A DNA stretch of 64,000 nt from Tessaracoccus lapidicaptus (GTDB lineage: Bacteria; Actinomycetota; Actinomycetes; Propionibacteriales; Propionibacteriaceae): the NCBI RefSeq assembly GCF_001693815.1, contig NZ_MBQD01000003.1, positions 1-64,000 on the forward strand, written 5' to 3'. Shown one piece after another: positions 7,123 through 16,953 of the stretch. Under the pieces are notes generated by a model that saw nothing but the letters and a program-made list of their open reading frames with translations, was not told where the DNA came from and made no database searches. The translations under genes were made by a program, and so were the position numbers. Within the stretch, counting starts at the first letter, position 1; each line of letters starts with the position of its first letter.

Positions 7123-9783
7123 TCAGGACTTCTTCGCGGCGCGGGCCTTGGTCGTCGTGGTGCGCTTGGCGGCGGGACGCTTGGCGGCCGGCTTCTTGGC
7201 CGGCCCCTTGGCGCGCTTCTCGGCGATGAGCTCGAAGGCCCGCTCGGGCGTGAGGGCCTCGGGCGCGTCGTCCCGGCGCAGGGTGGCGTTGGTCTCGCCG
7301 TCGGTGACGTAGGGGCCGAACCGCCCGGACTTCAGCACCACCGGCTTACCGGAGACGGGATCGGCGCCGAACTCCTTCAGGGGCGCCGCGGCTGCGGCGC
7401 GACCTCGGGTCTTGGGCTGGGCGTAGATCTCCAGCGCCTCCTCCAGCGTGATCGTGAACAGCTGGTCCTCCGACGTCAGCGACCGGGAGTCGGTGCCGCG
7501 CTTGAGGTACGGACCGTAGCGCCCGTTCTGCGCGGTGATCTCTGCGCCGTCCGCGTCGGCGCCGAGCACCCGCGGCAGGCTCATCAGCTGCAGCGCCGTG
7601 GGCAGGTCGACGGAGTCCAGGGACATCGACGAGAACAGGGACGCCGTGCGGGGCTTGGCGGACTTCGGTGCGTCCTCGGGAAGCACCTCGGTGACGTAGG
7701 GGCCGTAGCGGCCGTTCTTCGCGACGACGAGATGCCCCGTGGCCTCGTCGACGCCGAGCTCGCGCTCCTCGGCGAGCGGACGGCTCAACAGCTCCTCGGC
7801 GACCTCGGCCGTCAGCGCGTCCGGCGGCAGGTCGTCGGGCACGTTGGCGCGGCGACCGTCGGCCGCCTCGACGTAGGTGCCGTAGCGGCCGACCCGCACG
7901 TCGATGCCGGAGTCGCCCAGGGGGAAGGTCGACAGCGCGCGGGCGTCGATCTCGCCCAGCTCGGTGACGAGGGTCTCGAGACCGTGGTGCGCGCTGCCGT
8001 CGGGGCCCCGGTAGAACTCGGACAGCACCGTGAGCCGCTGGGCCTTGCCGGCGGCGATGTCGTCGAGCTGGTCCTCGAGCTGCGCGGTGAAGGCGTAGTC
8101 CACGAGCTCGGAGAAGTGCTCCTCCAGCAGCCTCGTGACGGCGAACGCGAGCCAGGTGGGCACCAGCGCGGAGCCCTTCTTGAAGACGTAGTCGCGCGCC
8201 GTGATCGTGCGGATGATCGACGCGTACGTCGACGGGCGGCCGATCTCCAGCTCCTCCAGCTTCGCCACCAGGGACGGCTCGGTGTAGCGCGCCGGCGGCC
8301 GGGTTTCGTGGCCCGACGCGGCGACCGCCGCCACCTCGAGGGCCTGACCCTGCGCCAGGATCGGGAGACGCGTCTGCTGATCATCTGAGGCGGAGTCGTC
8401 GTCGACGCTGACCACGTACGCCTTGAGGAAGCCGGGGAAGGTGATGGTGCGGCCCGAGGCCACCAGCGCCGCCGTCGTCACGTCGGCGCCGCCGACCTGC
8501 GCGGTGTCGAACGCGGCGTCCACCCGGATGCTGAGGGACTCGCCCTTGGCGTCGGCCATCTGGGAGGCGAGCGTGCGGCGCCAGATCAGCTGGTACAGGC
8601 GGAAGGCGTCGCCGACCAGTCCCGTCTCGTCGGGGTGGCGGAAGGTGTCGCCCGCGGGGCGGATGGCCTCGTGCGCCTCCTGCGCGTTCTTCACCTTCGA
8701 CGCGTACACGCGGGGCTGAGCGGGCAGGTACTTCTCGCCGAACAGCTCCTTCACCTGCCGGCGCGCCGCCTGGATGGCCTGGCCGGCGAGCGTCACCGAG
8801 TCGGTACGCATGTAGGTGATGAAGCCCTTCTCGTAGAGCTCCTGCGCCACGGACATCGTGCGCTGAGACGTGAAGCCCAGCTTGCGGCCGGCCTCCTGCT
8901 GCAGCGTCGTCGTCCGGAACGGCTCGTAGGGCTTGCGGGTGTACGGCTTGGCCTCGACCGAGCCGACGGTGAGGCGCGCGGAGCGCAGCGCCTCGGCGAG
9001 CCGGCCCGCGGAGGCTTCGTCGAGGATGAGGGCGTCCTGGCTGGTCAACTCGCCGGCCGCGTTGAAGTCGCGGCCCTGGGCGACCTTGGCGTCGCCGACC
9101 GTGGTGAGCCGCGCCGGGAAGGTCCGCGGGTCGGCGTCCGGACCGGCGTCCAGCGTGGTGTCGAGGTCCCAGTAGGCGGCGGGCACGAACGCGATGCGCT
9201 CACGCTCGCGGTCCACGACGAGCCGGGTGGCCACGGACTGCACCCGGCCGGCCGACAGCCGGGGCATGACCTTCTTCCACAGGACCGGCGACACCTCGTA
9301 GCCGTAGAGGCGGTCCAGGATCCGGCGGGTCTCCTGCGCGTCGACCAGATCGACGTCCAGCTCGCGGGGGTTGGTGACGGCCTCGTCGATGGCGGACTTG
9401 GTGATCTCGTGGAACACCATCCGCTTGACGGGCACCTTGGGCTTGAGCTCCTCCATGAGGTGCCACGCGATGGCCTCGCCCTCGCGGTCACCATCGGTGG
9501 CGAGCAGGAGTTCGTCGACTCCCGCGAGCTTGGCTTTGAGATCCTTGATCGTTGACTTCTTGTCGGGTGACACCACATAGATGGCGCGGAAGTCGTGGTC
9601 GACGTCGACGCCGGTGCGGGCCCACTTTTCGCCCTTGTACTTGGCCGGCACCTCTGCGGCCGACGTGGGCAGGTCGCGGACGTGGCCACGGCTCGACTCG
9701 ACGATGTAGTCCGAGCCGAGGTAACCGGCGATCTTGGTCGCCTTGGTCGGTGACTCGACGATCACGAGACGCTTGGTTGCCAT
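7123..9783 (-). CDS. topA: DNA topoisomerase I
   Basis: Relaxes negative supercoils by a type IA mechanism. The 886-residue protein opens with the Toprim domain (VIVESPTKATKIAGYLG at 7-23, acidic triad ATDGDREGEAIAWH at about 110). The active-site tyrosine lies in GFITYMRTDSV, and the family motif LEELEIGRPSTYASII follows. The C-terminus has four GRYGPY-type topoisomerase repeats (GRYGTYVEA, GRYGPYVTE, GRYGPYLKR, GRFGPYVTD) and no zinc ribbons, then an Ala/Lys-rich tail ending ARAAKKS, the actinobacterial form. The ATG at 9781-9783 starts right before the first conserved block; the long upstream extension of the frame is a shadow of the methyltransferase gene. Confidence 0.97.
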   Translation of the reverse strand: MATKRLVIVESPTKATKIAGYLGSDYIVESSRGHVRDLPTSAAEVPAKYKGEKWARTGVDVDHDFRAIYVVSPDKKSTIKDLKAKLAGVDELLLATDGDREGEAIAWHLMEELKPKVPVKRMVFHEITKSAIDEAVTNPRELDVDLVDAQETRRILDRLYGYEVSPVLWKKVMPRLSAGRVQSVATRLVVDRERERIAFVPAAYWDLDTTLDAGPDADPRTFPARLTTVGDAKVAQGRDFNAAGELTSQDALILDEASAGRLAEALRSARLTVGSVEAKPYTRKPYEPFRTTTLQQEAGRKLGFTSQRTMSVAQELYEKGFITYMRTDSVTLAGQAIQAARRQVKELFGEKYLPAQPRVYASKVKNAQEAHEAIRPAGDTFRHPDETGLVGDAFRLYQLIWRRTLASQMADAKGESLSIRVDAAFDTAQVGGADVTTAALVASGRTITFPGFLKAYVVSVDDDSASDDQQTRLPILAQGQALEVAAVAASGHETRPPARYTEPSLVAKLEELEIGRPSTYASIIRTITARDYVFKKGSALVPTWLAFAVTRLLEEHFSELVDYAFTAQLEDQLDDIAAGKAQRLTVLSEFYRGPDGSAHHGLETLVTELGEIDARALSTFPLGDSGIDVRVGRYGTYVEAADGRRANVPDDLPPDALTAEVAEELLSRPLAEERELGVDEATGHLVVAKNGRYGPYVTEVLPEDAPKSAKPRTASLFSSMSLDSVDLPTALQLMSLPRVLGADADGAEITAQNGRYGPYLKRGTDSRSLTSEDQLFTITLEEALEIYAQPKTRGRAAAAAPLKEFGADPVSGKPVVLKSGRFGPYVTDGETNATLRRDDAPEALTPERAFELIAEKRAKGPAKKPAAKRPAAKRTTTTKARAAKKS

Positions 9784-9819
9784 GGGTGTGGTCTGCCCTC
9801 CGGTCGGGAAACTCCTCGA

Positions 9820-9839
9820 ACAATAGCTGAGGGTGTCAA
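9820..9839 (-). promoter_or_regulatory. Possible topA promoter region
   Basis: On the minus strand TTGACA (9834-9839) and TATTGT (9820-9825) lie 37-56 nt upstream of the topA ATG. Their 8-nt spacing is too short for one promoter, so either hexamer may belong to a separate weak element. A GGAGGG ribosome site follows. Confidence 0.3.
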
Positions 9840-9869
9840 CGGCGCCGCCCCGCCCGGCCCCCGCGGGGG

Positions 9870-11339
9870 TCAGCGCCCGGGCAGCAGCAACTGGTCGAGC
9901 AGCGCGTCGCGCAGCGCCGGCACCACGGACGCGGCGAGCTCCGCGGCGTCCACCTCGAGGACCTGGGCCACCGCCGCGAGGACCTGCCCGACGGCCAGTT
10001 CTCCGTCGAGCGCGCCCAGGGTCGCGGCCAGGGCGGTGTCGGCCTTGAGCGCGCGGCGCAGCCCCGTCCGCTGCCGGAAGACGATGTGCTCGGGGTCGTC
10101 GGCGCCCGGGCGGCCGATGGTCTCCTGGTCGACGTCGAGGAGCCGGGGCCGCGACGCCAGGAGTTCGGCGGTGGGCATGGTCGCGGCGTCGACGGCGGCC
10201 GCGTGGCGATCGAAGACCTCGCCGACGGGCTGGGCGACGGCGTGTGGCCACGTCTCCAAGCGCAGGTGCGGCTCGGCGCGGCCCGCGGCGGTGACAAGGA
10301 TCCAGCCCATCCCGACCCCCTGGACGCCCAGACGGTCGAAGTAGGCGAGCCACTCGTCGTAGGCGGGTCGCCAGCGCGGGGTACCGGCCAGGCCGGCGTC
10401 GGCGAGCCACATCTCGATGTAGGCGTAGACGTCGAGCCGCTCCCGCTCGACGACCCAGGCGTCACACCCTCGCGGCACCCACTCACGCAGCCGGTCCTCC
10501 CACGGCCCGTCGAGGATGGCCCAGTTCGTGAGCAACTGGAGGCTTCCACCGGGGCTGAGGTGGTCGGCAGAACCCCGCACCAGGGTTTCGACGAGGGAGT
10601 CGCCGACGAAGTTGGTCTCCCGATAGGTGAGTCGCTGCGAGTCCTCCCCCGGCGGGCTCATGACGAACGGCGGGTTGGACACGATGAGGTCGAAGCGCTC
10701 GCCGCGCACCGGCTCGTACAGCGAGCCCGCGCGCAGGTCGACGGCGACGTCGTTGATCCGCGCGGTGAGGGCCGCCAGCTCGAGCGCCCGGGGATTGACG
10801 TCGGTGGCCACCACCCTCCGGGCGTGCCGGGCAAGGTGCAGGGACTGCACACCGCACCCGGTGCCGAGGTCGAGGGCCCGCTCGACGGGGCGGCGCATCG
10901 TGATCTGCGCGAGCGTCGTCGACGCGGGCGACACGCCGAGGACGTAGTCGGGCCGCGTCGGCGTCATGAGCGTGTCGAGCCCCGGGGTGGGGTCGGCCAC
11001 GATCCATCCGCTGGCGCCGTCGTCGGCGGAGCCGTACGGCCGGATGTCGATCGCGGCGCTCACGTCCGCGCCGCGGTCGCGGAGGTACCCGGCCGCGGTG
11101 AGGGCCGGGACATCGATCACGCCGGTGAGGGCGGCCGTCGGCACATCCTGCTGCAGGATGAAGAGCCGCACCAACAGCGCGAGAGCGTCGTCGGCCGGGC
11201 CCAGCGCCCTGTCAGCCGGGACCGTGGAGTTCCGCAGCAGGCCGTCCTGCCCTGCCTCCCCGATGCGGTCGAGGACAGCATCGACGGTGAAGCGGGCCGA
11301 GGTGAGAGCGTCGCGGAGCGCGGCTGCGTCGAGGGGCAT
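9870..11339 (-). CDS. SAM-dependent methyltransferase (HemK/RsmC-like NPPF type)
   Basis: The 489-residue protein has an N-terminal helical domain of about 120 residues, then a Rossmann methyltransferase core with the SAM loop LDLGTGCGVQSLHLARHARR, the acidic VVATDVNPRALELA, and the catalytic NPPFVMSP motif. That motif is typical of enzymes methylating exocyclic amines of rRNA bases or Gln side chains in release factors or ribosomal proteins. The C-terminal 170 residues resemble no domain I can name. The target is unknown. I chose the ATG at 11339 because a TAGGAT -10 hexamer ends 7 nt upstream; an ATG 9 nt earlier is possible. It is separated from topA by a short gap. Confidence 0.8.
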   Translation of the reverse strand: MPLDAAALRDALTSARFTVDAVLDRIGEAGQDGLLRNSTVPADRALGPADDALALLVRLFILQQDVPTAALTGVIDVPALTAAGYLRDRGADVSAAIDIRPYGSADDGASGWIVADPTPGLDTLMTPTRPDYVLGVSPASTTLAQITMRRPVERALDLGTGCGVQSLHLARHARRVVATDVNPRALELAALTARINDVAVDLRAGSLYEPVRGERFDLIVSNPPFVMSPPGEDSQRLTYRETNFVGDSLVETLVRGSADHLSPGGSLQLLTNWAILDGPWEDRLREWVPRGCDAWVVERERLDVYAYIEMWLADAGLAGTPRWRPAYDEWLAYFDRLGVQGVGMGWILVTAAGRAEPHLRLETWPHAVAQPVGEVFDRHAAAVDAATMPTAELLASRPRLLDVDQETIGRPGADDPEHIVFRQRTGLRRALKADTALAATLGALDGELAVGQVLAAVAQVLEVDAAELAASVVPALRDALLDQLLLPGR

Positions 11340-11346
11340 GCGCGTC

Positions 11347-11352
11347 ATCCTA
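11347..11352 (-). promoter_or_regulatory. Probable -10 element of the methyltransferase gene
   Basis: TAGGAT on the minus strand, 7 nt before the ATG at 11339. Confidence 0.45.
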
Positions 11353-11379
11353 CGAGGCCGGCATCCCCGCGCCGCATCC

Positions 11380-12429
<1,050 letters not shown>

Positions 12430-12436
12430 GGACTTC

Positions 12437-12442
12437 ACTCTA
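12437..12442 (-). promoter_or_regulatory. Probable -10 element of the aldo/keto reductase gene
   Basis: TAGAGT on the minus strand, 7 nt before the ATG at 12429; leaderless start. Confidence 0.5.
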
Positions 12443-12475
12443 GCCACGCCCGCGCGCCCGGGCCGGAGGTCGCGG

Positions 12476-12835
12476 TCAGGTGCCGGCCGTCGCGGTGCGC
12501 CGTGCCTCGCGGGGGCCGCCCGGGAAGGACGGTTCCAGGGCCACCAGGACCGAGATCTCGACGACGACGTGGCGACCCGACCCGCGCACGACGCAGCCGC
12601 TGACGGCCGCCCCGTTCCGGGTGCCGGAGGCGGCCGCCGCGGCGCACGGCGACTCGCCCTCCACGGCCGCGGCGACCGCGGCGAGCGCGGCCAGCTCCGC
12701 GGCCTGTTCCCCGTCTCGGATCAGCGCGAACCACTGGATGAGCACGCCAGCCGCAAGGAACACGGACACGACGGCGAGGCAGGCACCCGCGACGAGAACA
12801 CTCCCCGCGGCACCCCGCTCGCCCCTCCTGCTCAC
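12476..12835 (-). CDS. TadE-like pilus-locus protein (Rv3654c type)
   Basis: The 119-residue protein has one N-terminal hydrophobic segment (GSVLVAGACLAVVSVFLAAGVLIQ), then a short extracytoplasmic domain with two cysteines that could form a disulphide (SPCAAAAAS, VSGCVVRG). It matches the helicase/secretion-neighbourhood TadE-like proteins of actinobacteria, thought to be minor pseudopilins of the Flp system. The GTG start overlaps the upstream stop as GTGA, so it is translationally coupled to the preceding TadE gene. It is the last gene of the downstream Tad half-cluster. Confidence 0.75.
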   Translation of the reverse strand: MSRRGERGAAGSVLVAGACLAVVSVFLAAGVLIQWFALIRDGEQAAELAALAAVAAAVEGESPCAAAAASGTRNGAAVSGCVVRGSGRHVVVEISVLVALEPSFPGGPREARRTATAGT

Positions 12836-13188
12836 GGTCCCACTCCGGGCTCGTAGGCCGCCCATGAGTCCGCGGAGACGGTGAACCTCCCCAGCAGCGG
12901 AACGGCGACGGGGACGACGACCGCCACCCGGACTCCGTCCGACTCCTGAGACACCTCGACGGCGGCGCCGTCGGGCACCCGCTCCCGCGCCAGCTCGACC
13001 GCGGCGTCGTCGCCCCGAGCGGTCTGTCTCGCGATCTGGGCGCTGGACTCACCCGCCGCGGCCTGCGCGACGCCCAGGAGGGAGAGCCCGGCGAGGCAGG
13101 CGGTGAGCAGCGCCGCTGTCAACACCCCGATGGCCAACTCGACGGTGACCATCCCCCGCTGCGACCGGGCCCTCCGTCCCGACGTCAT
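12832..13188 (-). CDS. tadE: TadE family pseudopilin
   Basis: The 118-residue protein has the pseudopilin N-terminus: a basic leader (TSGRRARSQRG) followed by MVTVELAIGVLTAALLTACL, the Glu-containing hydrophobic stretch that prepilin peptidase recognises. The rest is a small soluble domain. It is expected to be a minor component of the Flp/Tad pilus at the membrane. It starts 10 nt downstream of the flp stop and overlaps the next gene by 4 nt, so flp, tadE and the Rv3654c-like gene form one operon. Confidence 0.8.
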   Translation of the reverse strand: MTSGRRARSQRGMVTVELAIGVLTAALLTACLAGLSLLGVAQAAAGESSAQIARQTARGDDAAVELARERVPDGAAVEVSQESDGVRVAVVVPVAVPLLGRFTVSADSWAAYEPGVGP

Positions 13189-13198
13189 GCTCGCGGCC

Positions 13199-13405
13199 CT
13201 ACCGCTGCCGTGCGACCTGGGTGAAGACGCTGAGCACCCAGTCGGTGAGGGTTTCCAGGAAGCTGTTGTCGTTGAAGACGCGCAACAGGATGAGCGCGGC
13301 GGTGGCCGCGGCGAGCAGGCCGATGGCGTACTCGACGGTGGTGAGCCCTCGCTGCGCGAGGGCACGCGCCCGGGCGGCGCGGGTGGTGGTGGCGGGCAGA
13401 TGCAT
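13199..13405 (-). CDS. flp: Flp-type major pilin (DUF4244)
   Basis: The 68-residue prepilin has a basic leader ending QRG, then LTTVEYAIGLLAAATAALILL with the conserved Glu at +5 of the mature protein, the class IVb pilin hallmark. The short tail (VFNDNSFLETLTDWVLSVFTQVARQR) carries the rest of the helix. It should be cleaved by a prepilin peptidase and assembled into a Tad pilus. A GAGAGGA ribosome site precedes the ATG. The assembly ATPase and membrane platform genes lie 3.5-6 kb away on the other side of the helicase gene. Confidence 0.85.
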   Translation of the reverse strand: MHLPATTTRAARARALAQRGLTTVEYAIGLLAAATAALILLRVFNDNSFLETLTDWVLSVFTQVARQR

Positions 13406-13553
13406 GGTGGATCCTCTCGGGCCGGGGCCGGCTGCCGGTCAGCCGACTGCACCCGTGATGGCGGGGAAGGCCTCGCAGCTTTCACGCTCCGCCCACCCTG
13501 TGGACAGATCCGCACGGACAACACCGCGTCCTGTGGACGGCGGGATCCTCGGG

Positions 13554-15803
13554 TCACCCCAGGAGGAGGGCGAGCAGCTCCGTCGCGTCAGCCTTGTCCA
13601 GCACCTGGTTGGCGTTGCCGCACTTCGGTGAGACGACGCACGCCGGGCAACCGGTGTCGCATCGGCAGGAGCCGAGACGCTCCAGGGTGGCGGCGAGCCA
13701 GCGTTCGGCGACCTCGAACCCGCGCTGCGCGAATCCGGCCCCGCCCTCCATCCCGTCGTGCACGAAGATGGTGGCGAGACCCGTGTCGGGGTGCAGGGCC
13801 GTGCTCACACCGCCGATGTCCCACCGGTCGCACGGCGCGAAGGCCGGCAGCAGGCCGATGGCCGTGTGCTCCATGGCGTGCGCCGCGGCACCCATCTGGA
13901 GCTCGGTCCAGCCGAGGCGGCTCGCCACGTGGGCGGGCACCGTCCACCACACCGCCTGGGTGGTCAGGCGGCGGTTCGGCAGGTCCAGCGGGGTCGAGTC
14001 CCACACCTCGTGCGTGACTTCGTCGCGGCGCAGGTACGCCAGCACCCGCGAGTCCAGGCACACGTCGCCGCGCACGACCTCGGTGATGCCCACGGCCCGT
14101 CGCTCGGTCTCGCGCACGATCGCGATATCGAACGACGCCTGGGCCTGCGTGTAGTACCGCGGCCTGCTGGCCACCACCAGCGCCTGACGCTCCTCCCGGT
14201 CCAGGGTCTCGACCGTGAACGTCTCCCCCTGATGCAGGTACACCGCCCCCGGGTGCACCGTCCGGTCCGCGGCCGCGGCGTCGACCATTCCGACGACGCG
14301 CCCGGTGTCCCGTTCGATGATGTCGATGGGCCGCTCCCCCAGCGACCGCAGGTTGATGAAGTCGACCGCCCGGTCCGGGCGGGTCCAGTAGTAGCGCGCC
14401 CCCCTGTCCCGGAGCACGCCCTGCGCCGCGAGCGCCCGCGCCGCGGCCTGCATGGTGGGGCCGAACCACCGCTCATCCGCGGACGAGAGCGGCAGCTCCT
14501 GCGCTGCCGCGGCCAGGTGCGGGCCCAGGACCCGGGGATTGTCCGGGTGCAGGACCGCACGCTCGACGGGGGCGTCGAAGACGAGCTCAGGATGGTCGAG
14601 CAGATACGTGTCGAGGGGATCCTCGCGCGCCAGGAGCAGCACCATTGCGTCCTGCCCGCGGCGTCCGGCGCGCCCGGCCTGCTGCCAGAACGACGACAGC
14701 CTCCCCGGGAAGCCCGAGACGAGCACGGCGTCCATGCCGGCGACGTCGACCCCGAGTTCGAGGGCGTTCGTGCTGGCCAGGCCACGCAGCCGTCCGCTGT
14801 GCAGCCCGGCTTCGAGGGCGCGGCGATCGTCGGCGAGGTAGCCGCCGCGGTAGCTCGCGATGCGGGTGGGCTCGGTGGCGAGCTCCTGGGCCGCCAGCGA
14901 CACCAGTTCCGCTCCCTGCCGCGAGGGGACGAACGCGATGGTCTGGGCTCCGGCGTCGGTCAGGCGGGCCAGGAGTTCCGCAGTGTCACTCCGCAGGGAC
15001 GACGACGGCCGCCAGAGCGCCACCGTGCGCCGGCCGTGGGGCGAGGCGTCCGTGTCCACGACGGTGACGTCGTCCACGCCGGCCAGCGCCGAGGCGAACT
15101 CGCCGGCATTGGGCGCGGTGGCCGACGACATGGCGACCACCGGCTCGGCGCCGTACTGGGCCGCGAGCCGCCGCAACCGTCTGAGCACCTGCGCGACGTG
15201 GGCGCCGAAGACCCCCTGGTAGCGGTGTGCCTCATCCACGACGATGTAGCGCAGGGAGCCGAGGAACGAGGCCCAGCGCTGGTGGGCCGGCAGCACCGAG
15301 AAGTGCAGCATGTCCGGATTGGTGAGGACCAGGTCCGCATGGTCGCGCGCGAAGCGGCGTTCCGCGGCGTCCGAGTCGCCGTCCAGGGTCCCCACCCGCC
15401 ACTTCTCGGGTCCGAGCGCCTGGGTCGCCCTGGCCTGGTCGTGCGCCAGCGCCTTGGTGGGGGCCAGGTACAGGGCGGTGTGCCGGGCCGCGGTCAGGCG
15501 GGCGCGGGTGGAGGTGACCGGCACCCCCAGCCTGCCCTCCGCCGTGGCCGCGATGATGGGAAGGAGGTAGCCAAGTGACTTGCCTGACCCGGTGGGGGTG
15601 CAGATGATCGCGTGGCGGCCGTGGAACAGCCGCTCGGCGAACTCCCGCTGATGCCGCCAGGGCGCAAGGATCCCGGCGGCCTCCAGGCGCGCGACGGCGC
15701 GGGCGGACAGCCAGTCGGGCCACGCGTCCGGTGCGCCGACGGCGGACTCGCGCACCGAAACGGCGGCCACTTCCTCTCGGCTCAGCAGACCCTCGTATCG
15801 CAC
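13554..15803 (-). CDS. mrfA: MrfA/Hrq1-type DEAD-box helicase with C-terminal zinc-binding domain
   Basis: This superfamily 2 helicase resembles mycobacterial Rv3649 and Bacillus MrfA, a repair factor for mitomycin-type DNA damage. It shows Walker A CTPTGSGKSLGYLLP, DEAH-type VVDEAHRYQG, SSATAPN, the helicase C-terminal LELGVDVAGMDAVLVSGFPG and QQAGRAGRRG. The C-terminal DUF1998 domain carries four cysteines (CRCDTGCPACVVSPKCGN) that probably bind zinc. The start is uncertain: the frame is open to a GTG at 15869, but that GTG overlaps the start of the divergent deacetylase gene, so I chose the GTG at 15803 (749 residues). It separates the two parts of the Tad locus. Confidence 0.88.
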   Translation of the reverse strand: MRYEGLLSREEVAAVSVRESAVGAPDAWPDWLSARAVARLEAAGILAPWRHQREFAERLFHGRHAIICTPTGSGKSLGYLLPIIAATAEGRLGVPVTSTRARLTAARHTALYLAPTKALAHDQARATQALGPEKWRVGTLDGDSDAAERRFARDHADLVLTNPDMLHFSVLPAHQRWASFLGSLRYIVVDEAHRYQGVFGAHVAQVLRRLRRLAAQYGAEPVVAMSSATAPNAGEFASALAGVDDVTVVDTDASPHGRRTVALWRPSSSLRSDTAELLARLTDAGAQTIAFVPSRQGAELVSLAAQELATEPTRIASYRGGYLADDRRALEAGLHSGRLRGLASTNALELGVDVAGMDAVLVSGFPGRLSSFWQQAGRAGRRGQDAMVLLLAREDPLDTYLLDHPELVFDAPVERAVLHPDNPRVLGPHLAAAAQELPLSSADERWFGPTMQAAARALAAQGVLRDRGARYYWTRPDRAVDFINLRSLGERPIDIIERDTGRVVGMVDAAAADRTVHPGAVYLHQGETFTVETLDREERQALVVASRPRYYTQAQASFDIAIVRETERRAVGITEVVRGDVCLDSRVLAYLRRDEVTHEVWDSTPLDLPNRRLTTQAVWWTVPAHVASRLGWTELQMGAAAHAMEHTAIGLLPAFAPCDRWDIGGVSTALHPDTGLATIFVHDGMEGGAGFAQRGFEVAERWLAATLERLGSCRCDTGCPACVVSPKCGNANQVLDKADATELLALLLG

Positions 15804-15835
15804 CTCACCACTGTGCCAGGCAGCACCGACAGGCG

Positions 15836-15841
15836 TAGAAT
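15836..15841 (+). promoter_or_regulatory. Candidate -10 element for the deacetylase gene
   Basis: TAGAAT ends 22 nt before the GTG start at 15864, leaving room for the GGAGG ribosome site. No convincing -35 element is visible. Confidence 0.4.
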
Positions 15842-15863
15842 CGAGGGTGTCGAGGAGGATGCG

Positions 15864-16948
15864 GTGCACCGGTCAACGGGCGCGGGTAATCCCCGCCGCC
15901 GGGCGTGGAGCGCGGTGGCGGCCGGGGCGCTGACGGCCGCCCTGATGCTCGCAGCCTGTGGGACGCCCGCCACCCGACCAGGTTCCGACGGCAGCTACAG
16001 CCCCGCTCCGACCCGGACGTCAAGCGCACCGGAGTCACCGGCCAGCCCCACGCCGACGTGTCCGCCGTCCTCGGCCGCGCCGTCGCCGTCATGCCCGTCC
16101 CCCACCCCGACCTCCTCGTGGGCCCCCACCCCATCCAACACGCCGCCCACCCCTGCCACCAGCAGCGCGGCGACGACGGCCGCGCCCAGCACGACGCGCC
16201 CGGCCTCGTCTCCCCCGGCTTCCACCTCGACGCAGGCCCCGGCGACATCCGCCCCCGCCACCCAGACCAGCAGCGCGCCGGCCGTGCCCTGGGCCGGCCT
16301 CGTGGCCGAGTGGGCGGGGCTCGATATCGAGACCTTCGACACGTCGCGCCGGGTCGTCGCGCTGACCTTCGACGGCGGCGCCTCGGCCGATGCGGTGTCG
16401 AGCATCCTGCGGACCCTCCAGGCGCAGGGTGTGCCCGCGACCTTCTTCGTGACCGGCCAGTTCGCCCGCGCCTACCCCAGCCAGACGCGGGCGATGGCGG
16501 CCGCCGGTCATCGGTGGGCAACCACAGCGACACGCATCCGTACTTCACGCAGATCCCGGACGTTGAGATCCGCGCGCAACTGGCGGCGGCGGAGCGGTCC
16601 ATCTCGGCGCTGACCGGCGCGACCACGCACCCGCTCTTCCGGTTCCCCTACGGCGACGTCTCGCCCTATGACATCGGGGTCGTCAACCGGGCCGGCTACA
16701 TCCCGATCCGCTGGACCGTGGACACGCTGGGGTGGAAGGGGACCGACGACGGCATCACCACCGACATCGTCCGGCAGCGGATCCTGGACCGGCTGCGGCC
16801 CGGCGCCGTCGTGCTCATGCATGTCGGTGCCCATCCCGAGGACGGGTCGACGCTGGATGCCGATGCGCTTCCGGGCATCATTCAGGACCTGCGTGAGCGC
16901 GGCTACGGCTTCACGACGGTGCCGGATCTGCTCGACGACGGTCGGTGA
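15864..16948 (+). pseudogene. Lipoprotein polysaccharide deacetylase (NodB family), frameshifted
   Basis: The gene starts at the GTG at 15864 behind GAGGAGG, with a lipoprotein signal ending in the lipobox LAACG. A Ser/Thr/Pro-rich linker of about 100 residues leads to a NodB deacetylase domain: VALTFDGGAS, then HSDTHPYF (metal histidines), RFPYGDVSPYDIG, DTLGWKG and VVLMHVGAHPE. The reading frame changes between the first two motifs. AAAGHR in frame 3 (to 16514) must continue as VGNHSDTH in frame 2 (from 16514), which needs one extra base near CGGTGGG. So a single base is missing. It would act on peptidoglycan or another envelope polymer if intact. Sequencing error and true inactivation are both possible; everything else in the protein is well preserved. 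Confidence 0.85.
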
Positions 16949-16953
16949 GGGCG

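Noticed and set aside
5641-8388. Very long plus-strand open frame (about 900 codons) opposite tmk, the CYTH-CHAD gene and topA
   Set aside because: It spans three well-supported minus-strand genes and its translation is low-complexity with no domain; such antisense frames are common at this GC content.
16505-16520. Programmed ribosomal frameshift in the deacetylase
   Set aside because: No slippery heptamer or clear downstream stimulator; a simple one-base loss explains the data better.
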